A model generated the notes under the pieces. The model saw only the letters and a list, made by a program, of their open reading frames with translations. It was not told the origin of the DNA and ran no database searches. The position numbers were made by a program, and so were the translations under genes. Positions 19,051-29,800 of a DNA stretch of 64,000 nt are shown here, piece after piece. The first letter of the stretch is position 1, and each line of letters begins with the position of its first letter. Origin of the DNA: Chloropicon primus (taxonomy: Eukaryota > Chlorophyta > Chloropicophyceae > Chloropicales > Chloropicaceae); assembly GCA_023205875.1 (NCBI GenBank), contig CP060772.1, forward strand, positions 248,001-312,000, in the 5' to 3' direction.

Positions 19051-22000
19051 ATGGTGGTGATGAAGAAGAAGAGCAGCAAGACCGTGGACCCGGCGTCCAC
19101 CACCACCGCCACCACCACCTCGGACAACTTGTTCTGGGACACGCTTCCCACGCCGAGAAAGCTGGATCCTTTGTGTAACCAGCCCGCGGCGGAAGCGATT
19201 CGGGCCGCGCGGACCAGCAGCAACAACAGCAGCAACAACAGCAGCAACACTCGGCGCCACCATCACCGAGCGAGTCTTCCGACGACGACAAACACTGCCA
19301 CTCGTCAGCAGAAGAAGAGGATGAGCTTGCCTGCGGTGCCCGTGGCTCAAAACAAAGACTCCTCCTCCTCGCCATCCTCCTCCTCCTCCTCCTCTAATAA
19401 TAATAATAGTGGTGATGATGATGGTGGCGGCACCACCACCACCACTACACCAATCACAGTCAAGGAAAGGAAGAGGAGGCTTTCTGTGGTTCGGTGGCGA
19501 CTCTTCCTGGCAGTCTTTCTGCTGCTCGGGGGCGCTGGGGCCGGGACGTACTTTGCCTTCCAATCCCAGTTCGCAGAGGGATCGAATCATTCGGAGTCGG
19601 GCATCATCGCGGGCAGCAGCATCATTAACAGCCACGTCGTAACGCTCGAGTTCGAGGTGACGCTGAACCGAAAGTCGCTGACGAGCGTCGGGGCGATCTC
19701 CGGGGCCATCGAGGCGCTCAGGGGGAACATCGAGGAATCTTTGGAGAACTTTGTCGTGGCGGACAACGCTACCACGGTGGGCTACTACGCCCAGTTCAGC
19801 AAGGTGGGGCTGGACGCGACCTCGCTGGATTTCGGGAACTCAACCAGCGAGGAGGTCGTTTTCTTGGATCAGTGCTCCTTCTCCTCCTCCTCCTCGGGAG
19901 CAGACGTGACGCAAATCTTGGTCTCCAACGCCACCGCAACCGCCCAAGGTGGAGGCTCGGTGGTGGAGGCCAGCGTGGACATGGAGAGCCTGCCAGGTCT
20001 CGTGGCTTCGGCCCAATCGGGGAGGTACTGCGTGAAGGAAAAGGTGGCGGCACCTTCCCCTTCCCCTGGCAGGAGGCTCCTGCGGAGGAGGCTCCACCTC
20101 CAGTCATCTGCGGATGTCGCGGGAAAGTTTCTCGTGCGGAAAGTCGGGGCGAGGATCATCTTGGACATCGGGGCGTCGCAGAGCGACGTGTACACCTTGG
20201 AGGACAAGCTCGCGATGACGTTCGAGAGCGAGGCGCTCCACTTGGCCCTCGTGCAGAACCAGGTGATCCAATTTTTGGGCGTGTCCGCAACGACGGTGAC
20301 TCAGGGTCTGGGGGGAAGCAACAACGGCACCACGATCATGTCAGGCCTGTCCCTGAAAAAGGACGCCTCGGCGCCATCGGAGGGGAAGAGCAAGTACGAC
20401 GAGATGTACGAAAATTACTTGGAGCAGCAGCGGCTCAAGGAGGACAACTCCACGACTGCGACCGATGGCGAAGCTCCTCCGCCGGGCAGTCCTTCGGGAA
20501 ACTCCACCACCTCCACCGACGAGGAGAACAGCACCTCCACCGACGTCGTGGCTGTCTGCGATCCCGATGAAGTGATTCCGTATTCCAGCACCTTTCTGGA
20601 GTTCGTGGAATCCATGCGCCAGAAGAACGAGATCTTGGACACCATAAGGACAAAGTCAGGGAATGAGAGCACCCTTTTGAACGACCCCCTCTCGTTGGAT
20701 TGGACCAAGCCGCCTTGTGCGATCACGGATCACACCTACTACCCCGCCGTCGCCGCTTTTGGCGGGGAGGACGAGACCGGGTGGTTCCAGAACGAGCTGG
20801 CTTGCGGAAGGGACTACAGGAAGTACGACTCGGAGACTGGGATCATCAGCACGGTGAAGGACACGAATCTGATCGCTTACTTTTACAACGACGGGTCCCT
20901 GGAGTCGCTGTGGATGAATGAGACGGACTGGGTGTACTACGAGATGGGAACCGTTTTTTTTCCAGGCACGCACGAGTCGAACTTGACCCTGTGGACGATG
21001 TACGAAGATGACGGCAAGGTGGACGGAGTTTCCAGGTCGATCGCGCCGAGGTGGGCGGACGTTACGCCGTGCCAGCTGTACAAGAATTTTTCGGACTGCG
21101 TCTCCAAGGCGTACGAGACCCCGCTGAAGCTCGCTCTGGTGGTCTTGCACTGGAATGACACGAACCCCGGGACCATCGACATGGAGCTAATGAAGAGGCT
21201 TTACGCGAGCGAGAAAATGGAAAAGTACTGGGAGGGGCAGAGCTACGGAAGGATGAAGGAGATGGAGTTTGACACGTTCGGGCCGGTGAACATCAACGTG
21301 AACGAGTTCTATGACATCGGGGAGCCCGAGGAAGAGATAACCTTCTGCGTGGGGGAGAAGGCTGAGAATGGCGTCTTGGTGAGAGAGGGGGGAGGCTGCG
21401 GCATGAGGGGCTGCACTTACATCTCTCCTAACGTCATGTCTGGTGCTTACTCGAGCTTCGACATGGCCACGAATATCAGTTGCATTCCTGGCTGGAGGTC
21501 AGAGAACTATTTCGGCACGATCTTCCTCACCTACAGCGCCAAGGGGTGCGGAGGCGCGGGGCTCTTCAATTCCGTTTTCAACATCTGGATCGACGGCGAG
21601 ATGAAGAGGCTGAGGGCCATCTCCATGTCCCACCTGGGGCCGCACGAGCGCTGCGATGGCAGTGGGGAGAACTGCGTCTCTTACGACCACAACATCGGCA
21701 ACGTGGAGCCAAGGTACATCAACCAAACGAAGCCCGAGAACTGGGATCACCCCCTCAACGAGTCCAACCTCGTGGAGACCCATGAGCTCATACACCTTTT
21801 TGGCATCTACTGGCACAGCTCTGCGAGAAAGTGCGACGAGAACGCCACGGACTTTAGGGAGTGCAGGCACAGGGAGTACGGCAACGAGTTCTCCTTGGTC
21901 GGGGGGGCAGGAGCAGCGCTGGAGCTGCCGGCCCATGAGAGGTACAACCTCCACTTTCTCAATCGAGAGGACATCCTCGTCGTCAACAAGACGGGGGACT

Positions 22001-22377
22001 TTCAGATTGGGCCGATCTCGAGCGCCTTAAACGCGCGGTACAGGGCAGCCCTGGTGGTTTCAGATGAGTACTCGCTGTGGCTCGAGTACCGCAGACCTGT
22101 CGGTTACGACACGAGCTTGCAGTGGGAGGATTACAAAGCGAACACGGAGGGTCTGATGGCGACCCTGTCAAACCATTTGATTGATCTGAACCGGGGCGTC
22201 CCCGATGAGACCAGCACGCTGTTCACGGTGACCCTCAACAGCGGGTATACGTGGAGACCATTCGGGACAAAGCTTGCGATCTCAAACGTAGTCCCGCTGG
22301 GCGACGTGGGAGTGAATTTCACTGTCTCATACGGCGACTCGGCGAACTTGGACTCCTACGGAGTAGAAGTAACATGA
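19051..22377 (+). CDS. Gametolysin-like (M11-like) metalloprotease, type II membrane protein
   Basis: Single exon, 1108 residues. A basic, Ser/Thr/Asn-rich cytosolic tail precedes one membrane span (FLAVFLLLGGAGAGTYFAF, about residues 150-170), so the bulk is luminal or outside the cell, with many N-x-S/T sequons. The zinc-site region is THELIHLFGIYWHSS (about residues 911-925), followed by EYGNEFSLVGG and a downstream HFLNREDI, the layout of gametolysin (peptidase M11) proteins that degrade algal cell walls. Two features depart from the family: the third His is one residue later than in HExxHxxGxxH, and the usual Met after the zinc site (D-x-MG) is replaced in SLVGG. It may be an altered or inactive protease. 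Upstream LKLALVVLHWNDT and YWEGQSYGRM also fit M11. Confidence 0.75.
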   Translation: MVVMKKKSSKTVDPASTTTATTTSDNLFWDTLPTPRKLDPLCNQPAAEAIRAARTSSNNSSNNSSNTRRHHHRASLPTTTNTATRQQKKRMSLPAVPVAQNKDSSSSPSSSSSSSNNNNSGDDDGGGTTTTTTPITVKERKRRLSVVRWRLFLAVFLLLGGAGAGTYFAFQSQFAEGSNHSESGIIAGSSIINSHVVTLEFEVTLNRKSLTSVGAISGAIEALRGNIEESLENFVVADNATTVGYYAQFSKVGLDATSLDFGNSTSEEVVFLDQCSFSSSSSGADVTQILVSNATATAQGGGSVVEASVDMESLPGLVASAQSGRYCVKEKVAAPSPSPGRRLLRRRLHLQSSADVAGKFLVRKVGARIILDIGASQSDVYTLEDKLAMTFESEALHLALVQNQVIQFLGVSATTVTQGLGGSNNGTTIMSGLSLKKDASAPSEGKSKYDEMYENYLEQQRLKEDNSTTATDGEAPPPGSPSGNSTTSTDEENSTSTDVVAVCDPDEVIPYSSTFLEFVESMRQKNEILDTIRTKSGNESTLLNDPLSLDWTKPPCAITDHTYYPAVAAFGGEDETGWFQNELACGRDYRKYDSETGIISTVKDTNLIAYFYNDGSLESLWMNETDWVYYEMGTVFFPGTHESNLTLWTMYEDDGKVDGVSRSIAPRWADVTPCQLYKNFSDCVSKAYETPLKLALVVLHWNDTNPGTIDMELMKRLYASEKMEKYWEGQSYGRMKEMEFDTFGPVNINVNEFYDIGEPEEEITFCVGEKAENGVLVREGGGCGMRGCTYISPNVMSGAYSSFDMATNISCIPGWRSENYFGTIFLTYSAKGCGGAGLFNSVFNIWIDGEMKRLRAISMSHLGPHERCDGSGENCVSYDHNIGNVEPRYINQTKPENWDHPLNESNLVETHELIHLFGIYWHSSARKCDENATDFRECRHREYGNEFSLVGGAGAALELPAHERYNLHFLNREDILVVNKTGDFQIGPISSALNARYRAALVVSDEYSLWLEYRRPVGYDTSLQWEDYKANTEGLMATLSNHLIDLNRGVPDETSTLFTVTLNSGYTWRPFGTKLAISNVVPLGDVGVNFTVSYGDSANLDSYGVEVT

Positions 22378-24456
22378 AACAAGTGCAAAAGTAAAGCAGT
22401 GAGACACGACAACACTCCATGTATTAAATTAAACTCATTCCTTTTTCAGAAACGATAAACAAAAAAGAAAACGCAAACGCAAACGGGGTCCTTCTTGGAT
22501 TTCCAATGTGACGAGGAGAGTGGCATCAACATGCCACGCTGGTCGAGAGACGTAAACAAAACTGGGGCCACCTCCAACCCATCAAAATATTCCTTCAAAA
22601 ACTTGAAAAAGACGCTGAAACTACAAGGGTCGCCCGCAAATCCTTGAAATATATTTTCTTCAACATTATTAAATCATCCTTAAGATGCTAATTCGGCTCA
22701 AGCGACACGCGTCTTCATTACATCAATGAAATGAGGCAAGTGGAATGAAGCATCGCGCGTTCTCGTCACGCTCTCTGCAAAAGCGCGCAACAACAGAATA
22801 AAACAAAGGTCGGACAAAACCGTATCTTGCTTTCATAAACCGAATGTGATGTGATATTTTTTCTTTTGCGTTTCTATTACATTATATTGTATATTTTATA
22901 TTGTTTTTTCTCATCAATCGAAACAATCACAGGAATTTTGTGAGTTTTCTGCATGCTTTCGCATTTCCATCATGTTGAACTTCTTTCTTGAATTCAAGAT
23001 GCAGATAATTCGCGCCATAAACAAACAAAACAAGGACAACGATTGCGAATTACTTCGCAAAGGGAATTATTGGTGACAATTCAAATCAACGAAAAGGGAT
23101 TTTAGCCACAACGGCACGACAAGACACGCTGTTGATATGATCCAGGAGCGGACATAGAGCGCTGTGGTCCATGGAAAATGATGGTATGCGTATATCATTA
23201 CATATTAAAGAAAAATATTATACATCTCAGAACAATAACCGAATTAAGTTGCGCCCTTGCGATGACGGAGACGTCAAGTGAAACTCATTATTTTGCTCCA
23301 CGCGTTTGCCCGCGTTAGCCGCAAAACACTTGTAATACCTTTGCAGCAGGAAAAAATAATACGATATGGCTTTGCCTTTTCTCCAATGCTAATGGCTCAA
23401 AAGATATTGCAGCATTATTGCATTCTTTTCGTTCTCCATCCTTGTCATGTTTGCGAACATTTTTACAAGTTACATCTTCACGCTATAGGTGCAAGGCAAA
23501 GACAACAATCAATCAAGAAAATTTAGGAATGAGAACATTATTTTTGAGAAAAGGATGCTTCCTTTTGTGTATTCTCTTTTAGCAAGAAATATATTGCGAA
23601 ATGTAGAAACTGATTCTGGTCTTTAAAACGAACATCAGTTTCACAACATAGTAAACAAAAAGTCGAAAAGACTTCGCGGTATTTAATATTTAATATTTCA
23701 TTTCCCAGGCATCGCACGTACAATCATTTGTTAGCATAAATATGACAGTGATTATCCTCCAATTTGAGTATGGCATCAAGCGCAACTACTTAGACCACTC
23801 ATGCGAGACCACATATACAAGACGCAAAGAGTTTTCTTTTAAAGCAATATAATTCAATTAAATTATTTTGCTGGAAATGTAAAGCCTTACCAAGACAAGA
23901 ATATAATAATATACATCGCGAAGCGGATTGAATATACACGCACGTTTATATTTTTTCCTGGACCTATGTCTTATGACACAAATTAAGTTCTATTTTAACT
24001 CATTTTGAAACATTATCTTGATCGGAGAGTTGAGGGTGCTGTTTATCGTGGTGTTTTTGTTTTCATTTTTTAAGTGCCTACTATCTCTGTTACTAACGGA
24101 CGTTCAGACCAATGGATGGGAATGGGTATCGGTATCGGTATCACGGAGGCATTCAGCTGTTGACTTCATGAAATGTAAATAAGATATAGACGTTCGCGAT
24201 CGATGGCGCGTATCAGATACTGATGATTAAATTCTTTGACTCGAAAAGGTTCATTCAGTTCGTCGTTGGGAAAGTTGAGGTGCGTTCTGTTTGTTCTCAT
24301 TTGTATAGCACAATGAGAGAAAAGGCTTGGCCTTGTTTGGCTCAGTCATTCAAAGATGTTGCCGGAGAGAATCATAGCAGTAGAGTAATAAACTAATAAT
24401 CATAATAAAGGAGAAACAACCTTATTTCTTCGTAAATAACAAATAACATCGGCTCT
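22378..24456. other. Gene-free AT-rich island, candidate centromere or replication origin
   Basis: About 2 kb between two converging genes with strikingly higher A+T than all other parts of the window, few CG-rich words and no microsatellites of the kind common elsewhere. Only short unconvincing open frames occur (for example 23278-23526). No tRNA, rRNA or organelle gene was recognised, which argues against a large recent organelle insertion. Words such as TTTAATATTTAATATTTC (23679-23699) and a GGTATC triplet repeat (24126-24142) are the only local repeats seen. The function is inferred from composition only. Confidence 0.6.
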
Positions 24457-25941
24457 TTACCTGTTCTCCGAGAAGAGGTCCGAGGTGTCGTCCCATGGGT
24501 TATCTCCAGGTGGGGTGGCGGCCTCTTGTCTGCCGTTCGACGACTTTCTTACTTGACTGGAGGACTGCTGAGGACTTCTGCTTCCACTTGAAGCAGAGGT
24601 GTCGTCTTCCTCCCACGGGCAGGGAGGGTCTTGGTTCCTCGCCCACTTTAGAATGTGCGAGTGCTTGCTCTTGGTTGCGTACTTGCATACATGCGACGTC
24701 CATTCGCAGCCCTCACTCCTGAGCCACTTGAGAATGTGGAGGTGACCTCCATAGGCAGCGCAAGCGGTTGCCCGGGAGTCCCAGGGGCAGCCATTCCTCC
24801 TTGACCACTTGAGGAGCTCGAAATGACCCGCCTTGGCGGCCCGGGCGCAGGTAAGCTCGTCCCAGTGGCACCCCTCGCTCCTCAGCCACTTTATGCACTC
24901 CAGGTGCCCCCCCTTGGCGGCATATGCACATGTGTTCTCGTTCCATTCGCAGCCTTGCTCGTGGGCCCACTGCAACACCTGAAGGTGGCCTCTGTCAGCT
25001 GCCCAAGTGCACGTGTCGTCGTTCCACGCGCACCCCTCGCTCCTCAGCCACTGCAGTGCTCTCAGGCACCCTCCTCGTGCCGCCGCTGCGCACGTGTCAG
25101 AGCTCCAGTCGCACCCTTGGCTTCTGGCCCACATAAGCAACTCCAGGTGCCCGCCCTCGGCCGCCGAGTTGCACGTGTCTTCGTCCCACGCGCAACCCTT
25201 GCTTCTCAACCACTGCAGGGCGGTGAGGTGACCGGCCCGGGCAGCACTTTCGCAGGAATACTCGTCAAAGGGAGAAAGCTCGTTCCTCAGCCACTTCAGG
25301 ACTTCGACGTGGCCACCAAGAGCCGCACTGGCGCATATGCTGAAGTCATGGAACGGGCAGTCGTGCTTCTTCAGGTACTCGAGGAACCCGAGCTGGCCCC
25401 CGGCGGCGGCTGCCCTTGGGGCGCACCTCCACTCGTTGATGCTCAAGGGGAAACCCTTGGTGATGAGCCTGCGGGCGGCCTCCTGGGAACCCTGGAAAGC
25501 GGCGACGTACATCAAGTCACTCTTGTACATCTTCTCCGACGGCATACCGGCTCTCCAAGAGTACGGAGCTGTGTCCGCGTTCGCGCTAAGGAAAGTGTCC
25601 GCGACCCAAACGTACCATGCCGGGGTGAAGTTCGGTGACTTGGCATGCAGCACTTTTCTCGTCAAGTTGGTGCAGGTTCTCTCCTCTTTCGGCACCGCCA
25701 CCGATAAGGCTTTTTGGAACTTGGTACAAGTCATAGAGAAGGCCAACTGGTCGTACCGCTCCAGCCTCTTGGCCACCTCATACCATAATCCCTCTGGAAG
25801 CTTGGACAAGCAACATGCTTCACTCTCTTCCTCCTGGCAATCCACTCTAGGCTTCTTCACCTCCTGAGACCTCAAATACTCGTCAGCCTCTAACAACTTA
25901 CTCTTCTTACTTGGATGACTCATGCCTCCTTGCTGACTCAT
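24457..25941 (-). CDS. F-box protein with algal-type ankyrin-like repeats
   Basis: Single exon, 494 residues from ATG 25941. LSKLPEGLWYEVAKRLERYD (residues about 45-65) reads as an F-box. From about residue 175, ten or so repeats of roughly 27-33 residues follow the pattern C-xx-AA-xx-GHLE-x-LKWLRSEGC-x-W-x-x-x-T. This is the ankyrin-related repeat found in large families in prasinophytes, brown algae and giant viruses. The tail is Ser/Gln/Pro rich. An SCF-type substrate receptor is the natural guess, the repeats binding the target. Codon use looks like that of host genes. The gene sits at the edge of the AT-rich island. Confidence 0.8.
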   Translation of the reverse strand: MSQQGGMSHPSKKSKLLEADEYLRSQEVKKPRVDCQEEESEACCLSKLPEGLWYEVAKRLERYDQLAFSMTCTKFQKALSVAVPKEERTCTNLTRKVLHAKSPNFTPAWYVWVADTFLSANADTAPYSWRAGMPSEKMYKSDLMYVAAFQGSQEAARRLITKGFPLSINEWRCAPRAAAAGGQLGFLEYLKKHDCPFHDFSICASAALGGHVEVLKWLRNELSPFDEYSCESAARAGHLTALQWLRSKGCAWDEDTCNSAAEGGHLELLMWARSQGCDWSSDTCAAAARGGCLRALQWLRSEGCAWNDDTCTWAADRGHLQVLQWAHEQGCEWNENTCAYAAKGGHLECIKWLRSEGCHWDELTCARAAKAGHFELLKWSRRNGCPWDSRATACAAYGGHLHILKWLRSEGCEWTSHVCKYATKSKHSHILKWARNQDPPCPWEEDDTSASSGSRSPQQSSSQVRKSSNGRQEAATPPGDNPWDDTSDLFSENR

Positions 25942-26856
25942 CCCAACAAACCAAGACACAGAAACGAAGTTCTAGGCTTTGGGGGATAACCAAGCAACGG
26001 AGCACCGAAGCAGTTCGGCTTGTGTATGTATGTGTGTGTGTGTGTGTGTGCCTCACGTGCGTTGCCTTGGTCTCACAAGGGAGGGAGTCTGAGGTAAACC
26101 TTGGACGTGTGTGTGTGGTTGTGTGTGTGTATGTCTTCGCTTGTGTGTGTCCACTCCTGTCTTCCTCCTCTTGGTTGGCCCTTGCTTCCAGGGAGGGGAC
26201 CAAGGTCAAAGCTTGGCAGGAGGAAAGAGACCTAAAACCAAGTACTTGGTCACCAAGGTGTTGTCGCTTGTTGCCAAGTCAAGCAAAGGTGTCGCTTTTT
26301 TTTTTTGTCTTTTCAAGGGACAACTCAACCTCTTGAGACTTTGAGAGAGCTTTTCGCAAACGCACCAAGTTCTTGGTGCGTTTGTGCTTTGGGTTGTGTC
26401 TGGAGGAGGGACACCAAAAGAGAAAGAAAAGTAAAAGGTTTACTCTTCTCTTCCCCTTGGATCTTGTTGCTCCTCAAGTGTTCCCTCGTGCTCCCCCTGC
26501 CGCCAGCCTGTAGTATCCGAAGAGAAAGTTCAAAACATCAATCTCTGAAAGAAGTGAAGTGAAGTGAAGTGAAGTTAATCAAGTTCAAGCTTTTGGAGGG
26601 GATGACGGATGATGAACTATTGACAATTTGTGAATAGACGGGTTTTCTTGACTGGAGTCCTTTTTAATCTCGGATCTCATTCCGTGGCATCGTCCGCACG
26701 AAACCTTTTGGCTTTTGGAAGGAATACGCGCAACGCTTGGGAACTTGGGGAAGATTGGTCCCCAGCAAGTCTGTTTTTCATTGGTGCTGTGATAGTTATG
26801 ATTTAATTTATATAATATTCATTATGTTATGATCATTAGAACTATTTTTCTTCCCT
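25942..26856. other. Intergenic region upstream of the F-box/ankyrin gene
   Basis: No gene recognised. Contains TG repeats (26029-26049, 26108-26152), a CCAAG/CTTGG-rich stretch, a perfect 12-bp-arm hairpin (26358-26383), GTGAA pentamers (26554-26574) and the 3' UTR of the paladin-like gene. No copy of the dispersed palindromic element was seen although one gene start faces this region. Confidence 0.55.
26358..26383. other. Perfect inverted repeat, 12-bp arms with 2-nt loop
   Basis: AAACGCACCAAG-TT-CTTGGTGCGTTT is self-complementary over its whole length. It lies about 420 bp upstream of the F-box gene start. Its role is unknown; a transcription-factor site or RNA hairpin is possible. Confidence 0.8.
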
Positions 26857-29800
26857 TCAAAAGCTCAAGTTCTCTAACAGGTGCTTCAGCTCCCTCCGCT
26901 CGTTGAACCAGTCCACAAAAGGAAGGGAAGTGCCACAGCGGAGGTAGCAAACGTAAAGGATGCTGTAAAAGTACCTCTGGAGGTAGTTCAAGCCGAGAAG
27001 TCGGGTGGCAACAAAGCTCTCGTCGAACTGGGACTTGTCTTCCTTCACGTAGCTCTCGCACAGCCTCTTGCACTTGTCGATGTCCACTCTCATGTCCCCC
27101 ACAGCCGAGAAGAACGAGATGGAGCGGTCCACGATGCTCTTGCACTTTGGACCATCGGGGATCACCCTGGTAAGCGCAAGGATCCCCCTGTTCTCGTCCG
27201 CCTCGTTTTCCGCCCCCCTCGGCGCTCCGCTCTCCTCCGCCTTGCCCTTGTCGCTCTCGTTCCCGTAGCCGGCTCGAGTCAAGTAAAAGCAGCTCACCAG
27301 CACGGGTATGTGCCTGACACCCATGCCGATTCCCGTGTGAGACAAGAAGAGGAACCGGAGCTTGGGCGCCTTCTCGCCGTGGTAGGACTTCACCCTGGAA
27401 TGCAGACACTCCACGTCGCTGGCGGTCGGCCGCCTCTCCCTCGACCACGGGAAGCGGAAGTAAGTCATGGAGAAGCCTTCTTCCCGAAGGTGCTTGCTGA
27501 TCTCGCTCGGCGTGCAAATGCCGAGGTCCGGGGAATTCACGTCCTCCGGCCGCGTCTCCTCCCAGAAAGCCTCCAGCCTCAGGTACCGCCTTTGCGCATC
27601 GGCCCTGACATCAAAAGCCCTGGAGGCGTCCACGGATATGCCCGTGTCATCCGTGGCGGTGTTCTCCTTGCTCGGGACTCTTTCCATGTGGCGAGAGACC
27701 TCGTGATGCAGCAGGATCTCATTTTGATGCGTGTCCCTCTCGTGCAACAGATCCTCCTTCAGCAGGCTTTCCCTCTGCAGGACTTGATCAGTGGAAAGCC
27801 CGGCCAAGTTGAGACTCTTTGTCGCGAAATCAATCTCTCTCAAGACGTAAGGAACCCCCTTGACATACGTCACCAGCTCCTCTCTCAAGTCGATGACGAC
27901 CACGTGCGAGTCCGCCGACTCCTCCTTGAACTTGCTGAGGAGCCTCCGCATGCCACCCACAGAAGGCGCGCTCGCAGATGCGATGGGGACGTCCCCCGCC
28001 TGGAAGAAGTTTAAGACCCCGCAGACTTGCTGGAGCGATTTTGTCTGCATCTCTGGAAACAGGTAGCTTTTCAGGATCGTGTTTCGCTTTAGCATCACGC
28101 CACTCCTGGAGGACAGGCACCTCTTGTGGTCGTGGCTCAAAACGACATCGACCTGCAATGATTTCATGCTCGCTGCCGACTTCAACAGGGACGAGACTGA
28201 CCCCGCAGATAGAGCGGCCCCAGGGTTCGTCCTGATCGTATTCATAAGCTCTTGCAGGTCCAGACGAGAGCTGAACCACTCGTGGAAGGAACCGACCCCG
28301 TGATTGTAACCGTCGCTGTCCAGCCAGGACGCAAATGCGATGATGATGAAGTACCTTTCGAGGTATTCGATGCCATTTTTGAAGGCAGCGTGCCGGCCTT
28401 GGAGGGATTCATCCCCCCTTCCCCACGAGTGACCCCACTTCTTTCTTGGCTTCCTGTACGCGAAGATTGCTTTCCTCAAATTCTTTAGCTTGCCACAGGT
28501 GTCGATCACAACGTCGGCAATCGCTTTGCTCTCGTCCCCGTAATGCAAGAGGTGCTCCAACTTTTGAATGGCGGCGTAATTCCCATCCTTTAACGTGTCC
28601 TCGATAGATTGGAGCCTCGGCGTCGTCGCCACCTCGTCATCACTGCTCCCAAGGCCCTCGTCGTCATTGAACATTGCATGATCTCTCACCACATCGAATA
28701 TCTCATAGTCGCTGCTCTCGCCCAAAAGGGCAGCGTTGGAGCTCCTCCTCCTCGAGAGGGTCGAGAGCGTCGTGTGAGGCAACATCGTAAGTTTGTTCTG
28801 CCCCCTGAGGTGCAGCAGACTCCCTATCACCATCCCAGTCGTGGTTCGCCCTGCCCCGCCCTGGCAATTAAAGACCAAAGCTGTCTTCGGGTTCGCAAAG
28901 GCGGCTTGCGACACGATGTCATCAAACACACTGAGTTGAGGAGCTTTGCCATCCGTCACAGGAATGCGGACGTAATCGATAGGAAAGCCCTCAGCCTGCA
29001 AGGACTTGAAGATATCCAAAGGAGAAAGGACGCTCGATGGGTGGGAGGGATCTACCTGCTCCCACTCCTCATTGATCACCCGGGCCCCGTGGGTGTCTAC
29101 CATCTCCCTTGTCACCAAAACAACATTGTCGTTCTCCTTGGCCTCATTCAGAACATCCTGCTTGAGCCTCTTTTCCATGCTCTCGACCCTTGATGCACTG
29201 ATGTTGGAGTACTCCTGCATGTTCTTGAAAGGCCTGGCGTGCTCTCTCAGGGCGTGAGGCTTTCCATTCAGGTAAATCACCGGCTCTTCTCTCATGTTGA
29301 ACCAGATCAGGCTTGCCCCTTCCCCGCCGTCACTACTCGAAGATGGCGTGATGCCGATGTGGCTCAGTACTTTTCGGATCCCTTCCTCCGTTGGAATCGC
29401 CATGCCGTAGACGGGAAGCTTGTCGCTGGCCCTTCTGAAATTCGGGCAGCCATCCAGTTTCTTCAGAATGTGAGATTGCAATCCAGGGTAGTGGTCCTCT
29501 TTGAGAATGGTGTGGGACCCGAGCACGGATCCGTTCCTTAACGCGATGAAGGAGAGGATCTTCTCGTCCTCCTCGGCCTGCTTATTGTCCTTGCTCAATT
29601 GGTCCACCTCAATCACGCTCGTGTGCACTTCCATCGCAGTCAAAGGGTTGTGCCACAGCAGCCTCTCCCTCATGGAACGCAGCTCAGGCCTCTGAGAAAC
29701 GAATTCCTTGAAGGTCGCATCTTTCCTCGAGAGGCCGGCCTCGCCTAAAGTCCCCTCCCCCTGGTCGCCCCTGTCCGGGTCCATCGTGTTCAGGTACGAC

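Noticed and set aside
23278-23526. 82-codon frame inside the AT-rich island
   Set aside because: No family resemblance, isolated, and the composition around it is the same as in non-coding parts of the island.
22378-24456. Organelle DNA insertion or transposon remnant as the source of the AT-rich island
   Set aside because: No organelle gene, tRNA, terminal repeat or transposase-like frame was recognised by eye; not excluded without a search.
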